64,000 nt of DNA, taken from SMYC01 sp965197495. Its GTDB lineage: Bacteria > Acidobacteriota > Vicinamibacteria > Marinacidobacterales > SMYC01. Below the pieces are notes generated by a model. It saw only the letters and a program-made list of their open reading frames with translations, was not told the DNA's origin and searched no databases. The DNA lies in NCBI GenBank assembly GCA_965197495.1, contig OZ240210.1:3906001-3970000 (forward strand), given 5' to 3'. This document shows, in pieces, positions 25,875 through 34,542 of the stretch. Numbering within the stretch: position 1 is the first letter of the stretch; every line of letters begins with the position of its first letter. A program made the translations under genes and the position numbers.

Positions 25875-27242
25875 ATGATCTTTTCATTGGGGTTGATGGC
25901 GTTGCTTCAGGCGGGGCCGGTGGATCTGTTGGTAACCGGCGGCACCGTCGTCACGATGGACGAGGAGATGAGAGTGCTCGAGGGCGCGTCGGTGGCGGTT
26001 CGCGGCGGACGCATCGAGGCAGTGTTTCAGGCCGGGGAAGCCCTTCCAGAAGCGCGCGAGACGATCGAGGCGAGGGGGCATTTAGTCATTCCTGGACTCG
26101 TCAATACCCACGGGCACGTGCCGATGATCTTGTTCCGTGGTCTGGCGGACGACATGAAGCTCATGGAGTGGCTCCATGAAGTCATCTTTCCGGCCGAAGC
26201 CAAGAACGTGGACGAAGAGTTTGTCTACTGGGGAACGCTCCTGGCTTCGATCGAGATGGCCCTGAGCGGCACGACGACGTTCACCGACATGTACTACTTC
26301 GAGGAGGAGATCGCCCGGGCGGCCGATGAGGCGGGGCTGCGCGCCGTGCTGGGGCAAACGATTATCGGATTCCCGGCGCCCGATTACGAGACCACCGACG
26401 AGGCTCTGGCTGCTACAGAACGTTTCATACGCCGTTACAAGGATCATCCCAGGGTGATCCCTTCGGTCGCCCCGCACGCGCTCTATACCACGGAGCTCGG
26501 GGTCATCGAGGAATCGCGCGCCCTGGCCCAGAAATACGGAGTGCCCTTCCAGATTCACGCCCGCGAGTCCCCTCAAGAAGACGAAGCCGTTAAGAAAAAG
26601 CTCGGAATGACCACGATAGCCGCGCTCGAAGAAGCCGGTGTGCTCGGGCCGGGAGTCATCCTTCATCACGTCATCACCCTGACCGACTCCGACATCGACT
26701 TGATCGCCCGCCGCGGCGCGGGCGCGTCGCACAATCCCGAGAGCAACATGAAGGGGGCTTCCGGATTAGCGCGGGCTCCCGATTTGCTGGCGGCGGGAGT
26801 TCCGCTCGGCCTGGGGACCGACGGGCCGGCCAGCAATAACAACCTCGATATGTTCGAAGAGATGGATACGGCAGCCAAAGTACACAAGCTCTATCGCGGG
26901 GATCCGACGGTGATGCCGGCCAAGCAGGTCTTTCGTATGGCCACCATCGGCGGTGCCGAGGTGTTGGGGCTGGCGGACGAGATCGGGTCGATCGAGGCCG
27001 GAAAGGCCGCCGATCTCGTTTTGATCGATGTCGCGCGGCCCGAGCTCGTTCCTCTCTACGACGTGTACTCACACCTGGTCTATGCGGTCAAAGGACCTCA
27101 CGTGCGGAGCGTCATCGTAGATGGGCGAGTCATCGTGCGAGATCGAAAGATGACGACGATCGATGTCGAAGCCGTGATGAGCAAGGTCAACGAGCTCAAA
27201 CTAAGGATCCTCAAGAGTCTGGGGCGGAAGGAGGGGCAGTGA
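25875..27242 (+). CDS. Amidohydrolase of the SAH/5'-methylthioadenosine deaminase family, exported
   Basis: A 455-aa metal-dependent amidohydrolase. Metal-site motifs in order: VNTHGHVPM (HxH, about residue 77), PHALYT, FQIHARESPQED, ILHHVITL, HNPESNMKGASG and the catalytic GTDGPASNNNLDM. This matches MtaD/TRZ-ATZ-type adenosine-nucleoside deaminases (SAH, MTA or adenosine to inosine-type products). The N-terminus (MIFSLGLMALLQAGPV) looks like a short signal peptide, which is unusual for this normally cytoplasmic enzyme. The stop overlaps the start of the next gene by four bases (GTGA), so they are translationally coupled. It fits an extracytoplasmic nucleoside pathway. Confidence 0.9.
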   Translation: MIFSLGLMALLQAGPVDLLVTGGTVVTMDEEMRVLEGASVAVRGGRIEAVFQAGEALPEARETIEARGHLVIPGLVNTHGHVPMILFRGLADDMKLMEWLHEVIFPAEAKNVDEEFVYWGTLLASIEMALSGTTTFTDMYYFEEEIARAADEAGLRAVLGQTIIGFPAPDYETTDEALAATERFIRRYKDHPRVIPSVAPHALYTTELGVIEESRALAQKYGVPFQIHARESPQEDEAVKKKLGMTTIAALEEAGVLGPGVILHHVITLTDSDIDLIARRGAGASHNPESNMKGASGLARAPDLLAAGVPLGLGTDGPASNNNLDMFEEMDTAAKVHKLYRGDPTVMPAKQVFRMATIGGAEVLGLADEIGSIEAGKAADLVLIDVARPELVPLYDVYSHLVYAVKGPHVRSVIVDGRVIVRDRKMTTIDVEAVMSKVNELKLRILKSLGRKEGQ

Positions 27243-28261
27243 AATTACTGGGTGCGATCGGGATGGTAGCGGCACTTCTTAGCGCTCTCCAAGCCGGTGG
27301 GTGCGGGGGAGCGGAGCAGGGGCGGTGGCAGCTCGCCGAGTCCTCCAAAGCCTTGGTGGACGAGAGACTCGCCGGACAGATCTTCCGTGCACTCGACGCT
27401 GCGGAGAACGCCGGAACGGATCCGCCGTTATCTCGGTTCGACGTCCGTGCTGCGACCGTGGTCGAAAAGGCCGGGCAAGAGCATGTGATCGTGAGTAGCA
27501 ATACCGAGTACGTGGTGCCCGAGGTGATTCACGGCGAGACGTCGCTCTTGAACCATGTGGCGAGTCGACTGGGGGCGGAAGCAACGAGACAGGTGCGTTT
27601 CATCGCGTTTTTCACGGACGGTACTTGTGGAGGAAGTCTGAGCTGTGGCGATTGTCGCGATTACCAGATCGCCAAGACCGACTACCGCAACCTGCTTGTC
27701 GTTTGTGGCGAGGGCTCCGATCACACGGTCCACGTCAGGAAGTTCGCCGACGCGGTGGTACCGGAAGAAGACTTCCCGGAAGTGGCCGCAGAGGATCTGC
27801 CCCTTTCTCCTTTGGAGCTCGAGCGTCTGGTCCACGCTGCCCAGAAGGCGCGTGAGCACGGGATCACGTTATTCACATCAGGTGAGCACCATGCGGGAGC
27901 GGCGGGATTATCTTTCGCGGGAAATCTCTATCGGGCTGCGGGTGCCGACGACGCGGCCTTTCATTACCGCTACCCGATCGGAGGGCTGCTGCAGCAAGCG
28001 GCCAGCGAAGGCGATTACTTCATTCGAGCCATCGTGGTGGCGGGGGAAGTCGGGCAGTGGCCTCGCGTGAGCTACCGCGATCGGCAATACGGTTACGAGT
28101 CGAGCAGCTTCAATCGCCGAACGGATCGGGAACCGATCCAGCTCATCCTGACGGACGGCGCGGGCGGTTATCGGCTGACGACCTTCGAGGAGGCGCTACC
28201 TCACGCCTTCAGCACCGACGCCTTCATGCCCGACGCCGTCGACGCCTTCCTGGCAAGATAG
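27239..28261 (+). CDS. Lipoprotein with tandem cytidine-deaminase-like domains
   Basis: A 340-aa protein from GTG 27239 with a lipobox-like signal (ALLSALQAGGCGG). The first domain has a cytidine-deaminase-like zinc site: HGETSLLNHV (HxE, about residue 97) and LSCGDCRDY (CxxC, about residue 137). The second half (AGLSFAGNLYRAAGADDAAFHYRYP, then a VVAGE strand and a RDRQYGYE segment) resembles the catalytically dead second repeat of tandem CDAs. An extracytoplasmic, lipid-anchored cytidine deaminase would be unusual. It is coupled to the upstream adenosine-type deaminase and close to nucleoside hydrolases, supporting a nucleoside-use role. The family call rests on motif spacing only. Confidence 0.7.
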   Translation: MKLLGAIGMVAALLSALQAGGCGGAEQGRWQLAESSKALVDERLAGQIFRALDAAENAGTDPPLSRFDVRAATVVEKAGQEHVIVSSNTEYVVPEVIHGETSLLNHVASRLGAEATRQVRFIAFFTDGTCGGSLSCGDCRDYQIAKTDYRNLLVVCGEGSDHTVHVRKFADAVVPEEDFPEVAAEDLPLSPLELERLVHAAQKAREHGITLFTSGEHHAGAAGLSFAGNLYRAAGADDAAFHYRYPIGGLLQQAASEGDYFIRAIVVAGEVGQWPRVSYRDRQYGYESSSFNRRTDREPIQLILTDGAGGYRLTTFEEALPHAFSTDAFMPDAVDAFLAR

Positions 28262-28265
28262 CACC

Positions 28266-28286
28266 GGTACCGGGTTTGTATTCTTG
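28266..28286. repeat. 21-bp interspersed repeat, copy 1
   Basis: GGTACCGGGTTTGTATTCTT followed by G, a few bases after the stop of the tandem-CDA gene. It recurs with one mismatch at 36185-36205, again directly after a stop codon. Confidence 0.6.
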
Positions 28287-28315
28287 TATTGCTGTCGCGG
28301 TTAACCGTGTTGCTG

Positions 28316-28633
28316 CTATTTCTTCGACGGGCGGCGCATGAGATCGACGAAGAGTTTCTCGAACTCGGACGTTCCACAGACTTCCACTATCTTGAGCGTG
28401 TGGTAAACCGCCTGGTCGAGCCAGGCGTCCCCGCCGACCACGCCAATGCCGACGACATCGATATTGTCGGCCATGAGTAGCATGGCGATCGAGAGGACAT
28501 CCGTGCCCCCGGGGCCCGAAGTGTCTTGGTCGATGAAGACCTTGATTTTTTCCTGGGTCTTCGCTTGGGATGGCGACGGCGCTGCCGTAGTGATGGCCGC
28601 AAGAACAAGGGATGCGCACGCTAGACGGTTCAT
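28316..28633 (-). pseudogene. Nucleoside hydrolase remnant with internal in-frame deletion
   Basis: A 105-aa frame that starts like an exported nucleoside hydrolase: signal peptide, then KVFIDQDTSGPGGTDVLSIAMLL in the position of the Asp-rich calcium/ribose-binding loop, and VVGIGVVGGDAWLDQAVYHTLKIVE. It then jumps to FEKLFVDLMRRP, resembling the C-terminal end of the same family. About 200 central residues are missing. It lies 13 bp after the full nucleoside hydrolase on the same strand, so an operon of two paralogues probably existed. Confidence 0.7.
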
Positions 28634-28646
28634 CGGTTCCTCCCTC

Positions 28647-29747
28647 TCAAGGCTTGCGCGGCTGTGCCCCGACCCGCTGGAGGAACATCTTCACGAATCG
28701 GTCGCCGTCGACGACGAGTGGCACCTCGGCGTTGGGCTTCACTTTCTGGAAATCGACGACGATCTTGCGATCGCCGACATCCTTGGTAGCCTCCAGTAAC
28801 AAATCACGGTTGGCCACGGTCTCACCGTAGGTGAGCTCTCCCTTGGTCTCGACGTCGACGTGCATCGGTTGGAGCTTCGTCGCCAGCGTCTTGTCGATAG
28901 CCATGCCCACGGCGAGAGGATCATGAAGGTCGGAGCCCTCGAAACCCAGGCGCTCCGAGAACCCGATATAGAAGTCGCCGATCTTGGCGACGAACTCGCC
29001 CAGAGGGGATCCGCTCGCAGCGAGAGCATCCAGGTGCGGGCGTTCGAGCTTCGCCTGTGACGTCGCCCCCAGGCCAACCATGGTAACGGGAATTCCAGAG
29101 TTGAAAACGATCTTGGCGGCTTCGGGATCGTTGTAAATGTTGGCTTCGGCGGCGGGGCTCGCGTTGCCACCCACGATCGAGCCTCCCATCAAGATGATCT
29201 CCGGAACCTTGGAGGGCAACGTGGGATCTTTGAGCAGGGCGAGGCCGATATTGGTGAGTGGACCCACCGGTACAAGTGTGATCTGTCCCGGACTCGCGTT
29301 GACGATGTCGAGGATGACGTCGACCGCATGCCGCGCGTCGAGCTCCTTGGTGGGGGCCGGAAGCTCAACGTCTCCCAGCCCGTTTTTTCCATGAATGGTT
29401 TCGGCGGTGATCAGCTTCCGCTGGAGCGGATACTTCGCCCCCTTGGCGACGATCACGTCGGGACGGCCTGCCAGCTCGACGAGCTTCAAGGCGTTCTCGG
29501 CACCCACATCGACGATGACGTTCCCCGATACGACGGTGATGGCTTCAATCTGAAGCTCAGGTGACTGGAGGGCGAGTAACACCGCCATCGCGTCGTCGAT
29601 ACCGGGATCGATATCCAGGATGATGCGGCGCGGGTTCTCCGCTGTCGGATTGGTCCGGTCGGTAATGGGTGGATGTTCCTGCCGCGCGAACGCGGGCGAG
29701 GAGAAAACGACGGCGAGAAGGCAAAGAGCGAGTAGAGAGTTTTTCAT
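28647..29747 (-). CDS. Exported inosine-uridine preferring nucleoside hydrolase
   Basis: A 366-aa protein with a signal peptide (MKNSLLALCLLAVVFSSPAFA) and the nucleoside-hydrolase core: RRIILDIDPGIDDAMAVLLAL (DxDxxxDD calcium/ribose site, about residues 42-62), an ENALKLVELAG helix, ITLVPVGPLTNIGLALL, EIILMGGSIVGGNASPAAEANIYNDPEAA, and HDPLAVGMA with the C-terminal His-Asp. It hydrolyses nucleosides to base plus ribose. ATG 29747 is chosen because it starts the signal peptide. A shortened paralogue follows. Export puts it in the same compartment as the deaminases at 25.9-28.3 kb, and the TonB receptor is divergent. Confidence 0.92.
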   Translation of the reverse strand: MKNSLLALCLLAVVFSSPAFARQEHPPITDRTNPTAENPRRIILDIDPGIDDAMAVLLALQSPELQIEAITVVSGNVIVDVGAENALKLVELAGRPDVIVAKGAKYPLQRKLITAETIHGKNGLGDVELPAPTKELDARHAVDVILDIVNASPGQITLVPVGPLTNIGLALLKDPTLPSKVPEIILMGGSIVGGNASPAAEANIYNDPEAAKIVFNSGIPVTMVGLGATSQAKLERPHLDALAASGSPLGEFVAKIGDFYIGFSERLGFEGSDLHDPLAVGMAIDKTLATKLQPMHVDVETKGELTYGETVANRDLLLEATKDVGDRKIVVDFQKVKPNAEVPLVVDGDRFVKMFLQRVGAQPRKP

Positions 29748-29967
29748 TTGAGTTGTCGTGGAATGTCTCGTTCTTATCACGATGGCATTTCGCCGAGTAC
29801 GTATCATTGCATACAACCTACTGATTAAGTGACTATTTGGACCACTTCTCGATTGACACTCGGCTCGCACTCTCGATAGAATCCTCGCGCTTAGCATGTG
29901 GCTAATCTACTACGTTCCTCGGTGCCGGCGTCATCGAAGGTCGAGGGCGTCGGCAAAACGGAGGCCA

Positions 29968-32937
29968 ATGTCAAAGAGAAGCTCCAGAGCCGCCAAATTG
30001 ATTTTGGGTGTGCTCGTACTTCTCGTCGGAACCGGTGCGGCATTCTCTCAGGTTCTCGACAGAGGTGAGCTCACCGGAACCGTTCTGGACGAGACCGGAG
30101 CCGCGCTACCAGGCGTCACCATGACCGTCGCGCAAACGGAGACCGGGTTGACCCGCGTCGTCTCCACCGCCAATAACGGGCGATACCGGATACCACTCCT
30201 TCCGGTCGGACCTTACACGATCCGGGCCGAGCTTTCGGGCTTCGCAATCGTCACCCGCGAGGGTGTGGTCGTCACGGTTGGGTCGGCGCCCGTCATCAAC
30301 ATCACCATGCCTTTGGCGAGTGTGACCGAGGCGGTGACCGTCACGGCCGACACGCCGGTGGTCGAGACGTTCCGTGCTAATGTCAGCACCACGCTCAATC
30401 AGCAAGCGATCGCGACGCTCCCCATCAACGGACGGGACTTCCGCGACTTCGCGTTGCTTTCCCCGAGCGTTCAGGAGACGCCGGGCCTCCGCTCGGTTCT
30501 TCGTTTCGGCGGCCAGCAGGGTGACTACTCGATGCTCAGCGTGGACGGGGCGGACATGACGAATCCGTTCTTCGCGGAGTACACGGGCTCTCTCGAGACC
30601 AAGAACTTCGCCATTTCCCAAGAAGCGGTCCAGGAGTTCCAGGTGTTGACGAACGGGTTCAACGCCGAGTTCGGCCGCTCCACCGGCGGCGTGATCAACG
30701 TGGTCACGAAGTCCGGGACCAACGACCTCAGGGCCGGGGCCTTCGCGTTTTTCCGCGACTCGGCGCTCAAGGCAGACGATCCCTTTGGGTTTCCGTCGGA
30801 CGTGTTCGATCAGCAGCAGTTCGGCGGCAGCATCGGTGGACCCATCAAAGAAGACAAGGCCTTCTTCTTCTTCGCCTTCGATGCGCAGCAACGGAATGAC
30901 ACCGTGATCACCCGATTCGCCCGAAACGTCGATGGTGTCGTCCCCCCCCCGGTGTTCGGGATTTCCAATCTTGCCGATTTGGAAGGCCCGAATCCAGAAT
31001 CGCAGGATCTGTTGACCTTCTTCGGTAAGATTGATGTCGACATCAGCCCGCGTAATCGGTTGACCATGCGCTTCAACCGGAGCGAGAACGATACCACCGC
31101 CTTTACCGGCGGGCGCGGACAGTCGGTCGTAGGGGGTGCGGCTGAGAACTTCGAGGATTTCACCAACGAGGCAACCTCGGTGGTGGCCAGCTTGACCAGT
31201 GTCATCGGTACCAACAAATTCAACGAGCTCAAGTTCAATTACGTTCACGAGATCAGGCCGCGGGAGGCGTTGGCCGACACGCCGGAAGTTGCGATCGGCG
31301 ATGTCTGCGGCTTCAATTTTCCGGCAAGCGGCTGCTTTGGGCGGGAGTTTTTCCTTCCCATCCAGGGCGACACCAACCGGATCCAGATCACCGATAGCTT
31401 CAGCTACCTCTTCGGCAACCACGACGTGAAGTTCGGCGCGGATTGGAACTCGACCGAGCTGACGAACAATGCCTTCACCGGCTGGTCGCGGGGTAGTTAT
31501 TGGTTCGGCTCGCTGGAGGACTTCCAGGCTAGCCAGCCCTTCGCGTTCATATTCCGACAGTTCTTCGAGCCCTTCAACGAAGATAACGAAATCACGGACA
31601 ACTATTGGACTCACGAGCTGGGTCTTTTCATCCAGGACAAGTGGCAGCCGAAGCCCAACCTGACCGTCAACTTTGGGTTGCGCTACGAAGCCCAATACAA
31701 CGGCGATCCCAAGTTTCCCATCGCCAACCCGGATGGCACGATAGGGGTGGTCCGCCAGGCACCGGGGGACGAGTTGATGCCGATTCCTCAGGACATCGCC
31801 AACGACACGAACAATTTCGGCCCCCGGTTCGGTATCTCCTGGGATCCGCAGAGCGACGGTCGTACCGTGATACGCGGAGCGGCGGGGATTTACTACGGCC
31901 GGACGGCATCCATCTTCATGCCCACCGGAGGCGATGGCTTCAGGAGCGCTACCAGTTTCTTCTTTGGTGGATTGCCGCCGGGCCTGACGTTTCCGGATGT
32001 TCCCGCAAGCGTCGTACCCGTAGAGCCGGGCCTGGTAACTCCGCGTAAGTTTGTCAGCAACGACTTCAACAATCCGCGGGTCTTCAACCTGAACCTCGGT
32101 GTGGAGCGGGAGGTGGTTCCCAATCTTTCGGTGGGTGTGGATTTCATCTACTCCCGAACCGAGCAGGCGCGGATCGGCGGATTCAACACCACCTTCGATC
32201 AGAACACCTTCCCGCCCTCGGGTAGGGACGAGTTCGAGCGGCCGATTGGGGTCGATGTCTTCACCCGTGGCCGGCCCTCGAGCAGCATCGGGCAGGCGGA
32301 CATGCTTTCCAGCCTGGGCAGGGCGCGTTACAAGGCGGTGACCGTCGTTTTGAAGAAGGGATTCAGTGAGCGTACCCAGTTCCTGGCCCACTACACCTGG
32401 TCCCGAGACGAGTCGAATGCCGACCCCGAGCGCGAGGTCCTCACACTCGGCCCGTCCAATGCGCACAACCTGGAAGACGACTTCGGCATTGATGAACGGG
32501 ACATCACGCATCGTCTCGTCTTCCAAGGGACAGCGGAACTGGGGGCCGGCTTCACGGTGAGTGGACTGGGGACGTTCCGTACGGGTCTCCCGATCGCCGC
32601 GTTGTCTCCAGGCGACGATGTCGACGGAAACGGGCTTGAATTCGACCGACCGGTCGACGCCAGCGGGAACATCGTGGAGCGGTTTCCAGAAAACCAGCCC
32701 AACTTCTACAACGTCGACATGCGCGTGATGTGGACCGGCAATCTGGGGAAGGCGGGCGAGATCGACCTGTTGTTCGAGGTCTTCAATCTGTTCAACAACG
32801 ACAACTTCGCCACGACGACTTTCAATTTCGCCTCGCCGCTCTTCGGTTTGTGCGGCAGCGCTGCGAACACGACGAATTGCGACAGGTTCCTCGGAGTGTC
32901 ACGGGAAGTCCAGATCGGCATCAAGTGGAGGTTCTGA
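29968..32937 (+). CDS. TonB-dependent receptor with N-terminal carboxypeptidase-like domain
   Basis: A 989-aa outer-membrane protein: signal peptide (SRAAKLILGVLVLLVGTGAAFSQ), a carboxypeptidase-regulatory-like domain (LTGTVLDETGAALPGVTMTV, then NGRYRIPLLPVGPYTIRAELSGF, about residues 32-85), a plug domain (LPINGRDFRDFALLSPSVQ, SVDGADMTNPFF, FGRSTGGVINVVTKSGTND) and a long beta-barrel ending in the C-terminal aromatic VQIGIKWRF. This is the Oar/SusC-like type abundant in Acidobacteria. No canonical TonB box is visible to me. Given the divergent nucleoside hydrolases, a nucleoside or oligonucleotide substrate is an attractive guess. ATG 29968 fits the signal peptide better than the earlier in-frame ATG at 29896. 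Confidence 0.93.
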   Translation: MSKRSSRAAKLILGVLVLLVGTGAAFSQVLDRGELTGTVLDETGAALPGVTMTVAQTETGLTRVVSTANNGRYRIPLLPVGPYTIRAELSGFAIVTREGVVVTVGSAPVINITMPLASVTEAVTVTADTPVVETFRANVSTTLNQQAIATLPINGRDFRDFALLSPSVQETPGLRSVLRFGGQQGDYSMLSVDGADMTNPFFAEYTGSLETKNFAISQEAVQEFQVLTNGFNAEFGRSTGGVINVVTKSGTNDLRAGAFAFFRDSALKADDPFGFPSDVFDQQQFGGSIGGPIKEDKAFFFFAFDAQQRNDTVITRFARNVDGVVPPPVFGISNLADLEGPNPESQDLLTFFGKIDVDISPRNRLTMRFNRSENDTTAFTGGRGQSVVGGAAENFEDFTNEATSVVASLTSVIGTNKFNELKFNYVHEIRPREALADTPEVAIGDVCGFNFPASGCFGREFFLPIQGDTNRIQITDSFSYLFGNHDVKFGADWNSTELTNNAFTGWSRGSYWFGSLEDFQASQPFAFIFRQFFEPFNEDNEITDNYWTHELGLFIQDKWQPKPNLTVNFGLRYEAQYNGDPKFPIANPDGTIGVVRQAPGDELMPIPQDIANDTNNFGPRFGISWDPQSDGRTVIRGAAGIYYGRTASIFMPTGGDGFRSATSFFFGGLPPGLTFPDVPASVVPVEPGLVTPRKFVSNDFNNPRVFNLNLGVEREVVPNLSVGVDFIYSRTEQARIGGFNTTFDQNTFPPSGRDEFERPIGVDVFTRGRPSSSIGQADMLSSLGRARYKAVTVVLKKGFSERTQFLAHYTWSRDESNADPEREVLTLGPSNAHNLEDDFGIDERDITHRLVFQGTAELGAGFTVSGLGTFRTGLPIAALSPGDDVDGNGLEFDRPVDASGNIVERFPENQPNFYNVDMRVMWTGNLGKAGEIDLLFEVFNLFNNDNFATTTFNFASPLFGLCGSAANTTNCDRFLGVSREVQIGIKWRF

Positions 32938-32953
32938 TCGCCTTTAGAAACTG

Positions 32954-33004
32954 CTAGCCCCGATCCAAAGTCGGCCGGTAGGATGGGCCCCGGATCGGGG
33001 CTAG
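32954..33004 (+). terminator. Inverted repeat between TonB receptor and TPR gene
   Basis: A 13-bp perfect inverted repeat, CTAGCCCCGATCC (32954-32966) with GGATCGGGGCTAG (32992-33004), separated by 25 nt, starting 17 bp after the receptor stop. It lacks a T-tract. It could be a processing or attenuation hairpin that uncouples receptor and TPR expression. Confidence 0.5.
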
Positions 33005-33085
33005 AATAACTGTAGGGGCCCTAGTGAGGAGGTGAGGAGTAGCATAGCCCTCTCACTTCTAGAGGCCCCCGCATTTTTATTTCCT

Positions 33086-34534
33086 ATGACCTCGCTCCCG
33101 GCGCTGGCGATTCCGCTCGGGCTTTTTGTATCGCTTACACTGCCTTTCGGCGTCCGACAGGAGAAACCGACCTTCGAGGCGGTCATCACCCGGGCCCTCG
33201 AAGCGGAGCGGGAGGGGAGACTCGAAGACGCCACCGCTGCCTTCCAGGAAGCGGCTCGCCTGAGACCGGACCATCCCCGTGTCCACCACAGTCTGGCCTG
33301 GATACTATTTCAAAGAGGGTTGCTCAACGAGGCTTTGGCGGCGGTCGACCGGGCGCTGGCCTTGGAGCCCGAGACGGCGCTTTTCTATCTTCTCCAGGGT
33401 GAGATTTTTCTTGGCCTGGGAAATCTGGCCGAGGCGGAAAGAGCTTACCAGAGTGTCATCCGACTGGATCCTAGCTCTGGTGAGGCCTACCTGTCTCTGG
33501 CCGATCTGTACTTGACAAGCGAGCAGTTCGAGAAATCGACCCGGGCCCTGCGCTCCTATCTGGAGATTCACCCCGAGGATACCCAAGCTCTTTTCTACCT
33601 CGGGGGCGTCCTGAGCGGTCAGAAGAAGAGAGAAGAAGCTCTGAAGTTCTTCAACCAGGTCATCGATCGGAGGCCCGACCATGCCCTGGCCTGGTTTTAC
33701 AAGGGACATCTGGAAGCCCAAGAACGGGAGACGATGGAGCAGGCTCTCGCCAGCTACCAGAAGTCTCTCGAGCTCGAAGCCACCGACGCGCTTACCCATT
33801 ACGAGTACGGGTCACTGTTGGTCAAGCTCGGGCGAACCGAGGAAGCGATAGCGGCTTTGGAGAAAGCCATCGAGCTGGCGCCGGATCTGTCCCAGGCCAC
33901 CTATAGGCTCGGTAGTCTCCTGAGCCGCGAAGGGCGTACTGAAGAAGCGCAAGAGTATCTCACGCGTTTCAAGTCTCAAAGAGACGAGCAAGCGCGAAAG
34001 GGCGAGCGGGTGAGGCGAGCCGTCGCGGCCCTGGGCACGGGACGGCAGTTCCTTGAGGAGAACCGCTTGGAGGAGGCGGTCGAGGCGTTTCTCAAGATGA
34101 CCGAGCTCGACCCGACGAGTCACCAGGGTTACTCCTACCTGGCAAAGACCCATCGCTCGCTAGGAAAGATCGATGTGGCCATCGCTTACATCCGCCGCGC
34201 CATGGAGCTTGCCCCGGGGGCCAGTGAATATCCTTATCTGCTGTCGCTGTTCCTCCGAGACAAGAAAAACTTGCCGGAAGCGCTCGAAGCCATTCGGCTC
34301 GCGGTGAGACTCAGCGTGCGGAATAGTCTGCTCCACAATGCGCACGGCGTCATCCTGGGCGAAATCGGCGACGTTTCCGGCTCCATCGCTGCTTTCGAGA
34401 AAGCCGCGGAGCTCGATCCGGATAACCCCACCTACAGTCTGAACCTGGCCGTAGCCTACGAACGGATCGGCCAGACCGAGAAAAGCGACGAGGCCATGGA
34501 GCGCTATCGACAACAAGTGAGCGCCAACCCCTGA
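33086..34534 (+). CDS. Exported tetratricopeptide-repeat protein
   Basis: A 482-aa protein with a signal peptide (LPALAIPLGLFVSLTLPFG) followed by about 11-12 tandem TPR units covering nearly the whole mature chain, for example AFQEAARLRPDHPRVHHSLAWILFQRGLLNEALAAVDRALALEPE. There is no catalytic domain. TPR arrays mediate protein-protein contacts. It is placed between a TonB receptor and a CRTAC1 protein, an arrangement recurring in Acidobacteria, and the next gene begins nine bases on, so the two are one operon. An upstream in-frame start at 33032 would only lengthen the n-region. Confidence 0.9.
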   Translation: MTSLPALAIPLGLFVSLTLPFGVRQEKPTFEAVITRALEAEREGRLEDATAAFQEAARLRPDHPRVHHSLAWILFQRGLLNEALAAVDRALALEPETALFYLLQGEIFLGLGNLAEAERAYQSVIRLDPSSGEAYLSLADLYLTSEQFEKSTRALRSYLEIHPEDTQALFYLGGVLSGQKKREEALKFFNQVIDRRPDHALAWFYKGHLEAQERETMEQALASYQKSLELEATDALTHYEYGSLLVKLGRTEEAIAALEKAIELAPDLSQATYRLGSLLSREGRTEEAQEYLTRFKSQRDEQARKGERVRRAVAALGTGRQFLEENRLEEAVEAFLKMTELDPTSHQGYSYLAKTHRSLGKIDVAIAYIRRAMELAPGASEYPYLLSLFLRDKKNLPEALEAIRLAVRLSVRNSLLHNAHGVILGEIGDVSGSIAAFEKAAELDPDNPTYSLNLAVAYERIGQTEKSDEAMERYRQQVSANP

Positions 34535-34542
34535 GCTCCAGC

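Noticed and set aside
30106..32526. An 806-codon open frame antisense to the TonB receptor
   Set aside because: It is the mirror of a strongly conserved receptor gene in high-GC DNA. It has no signal peptide, domain or plausible composition.
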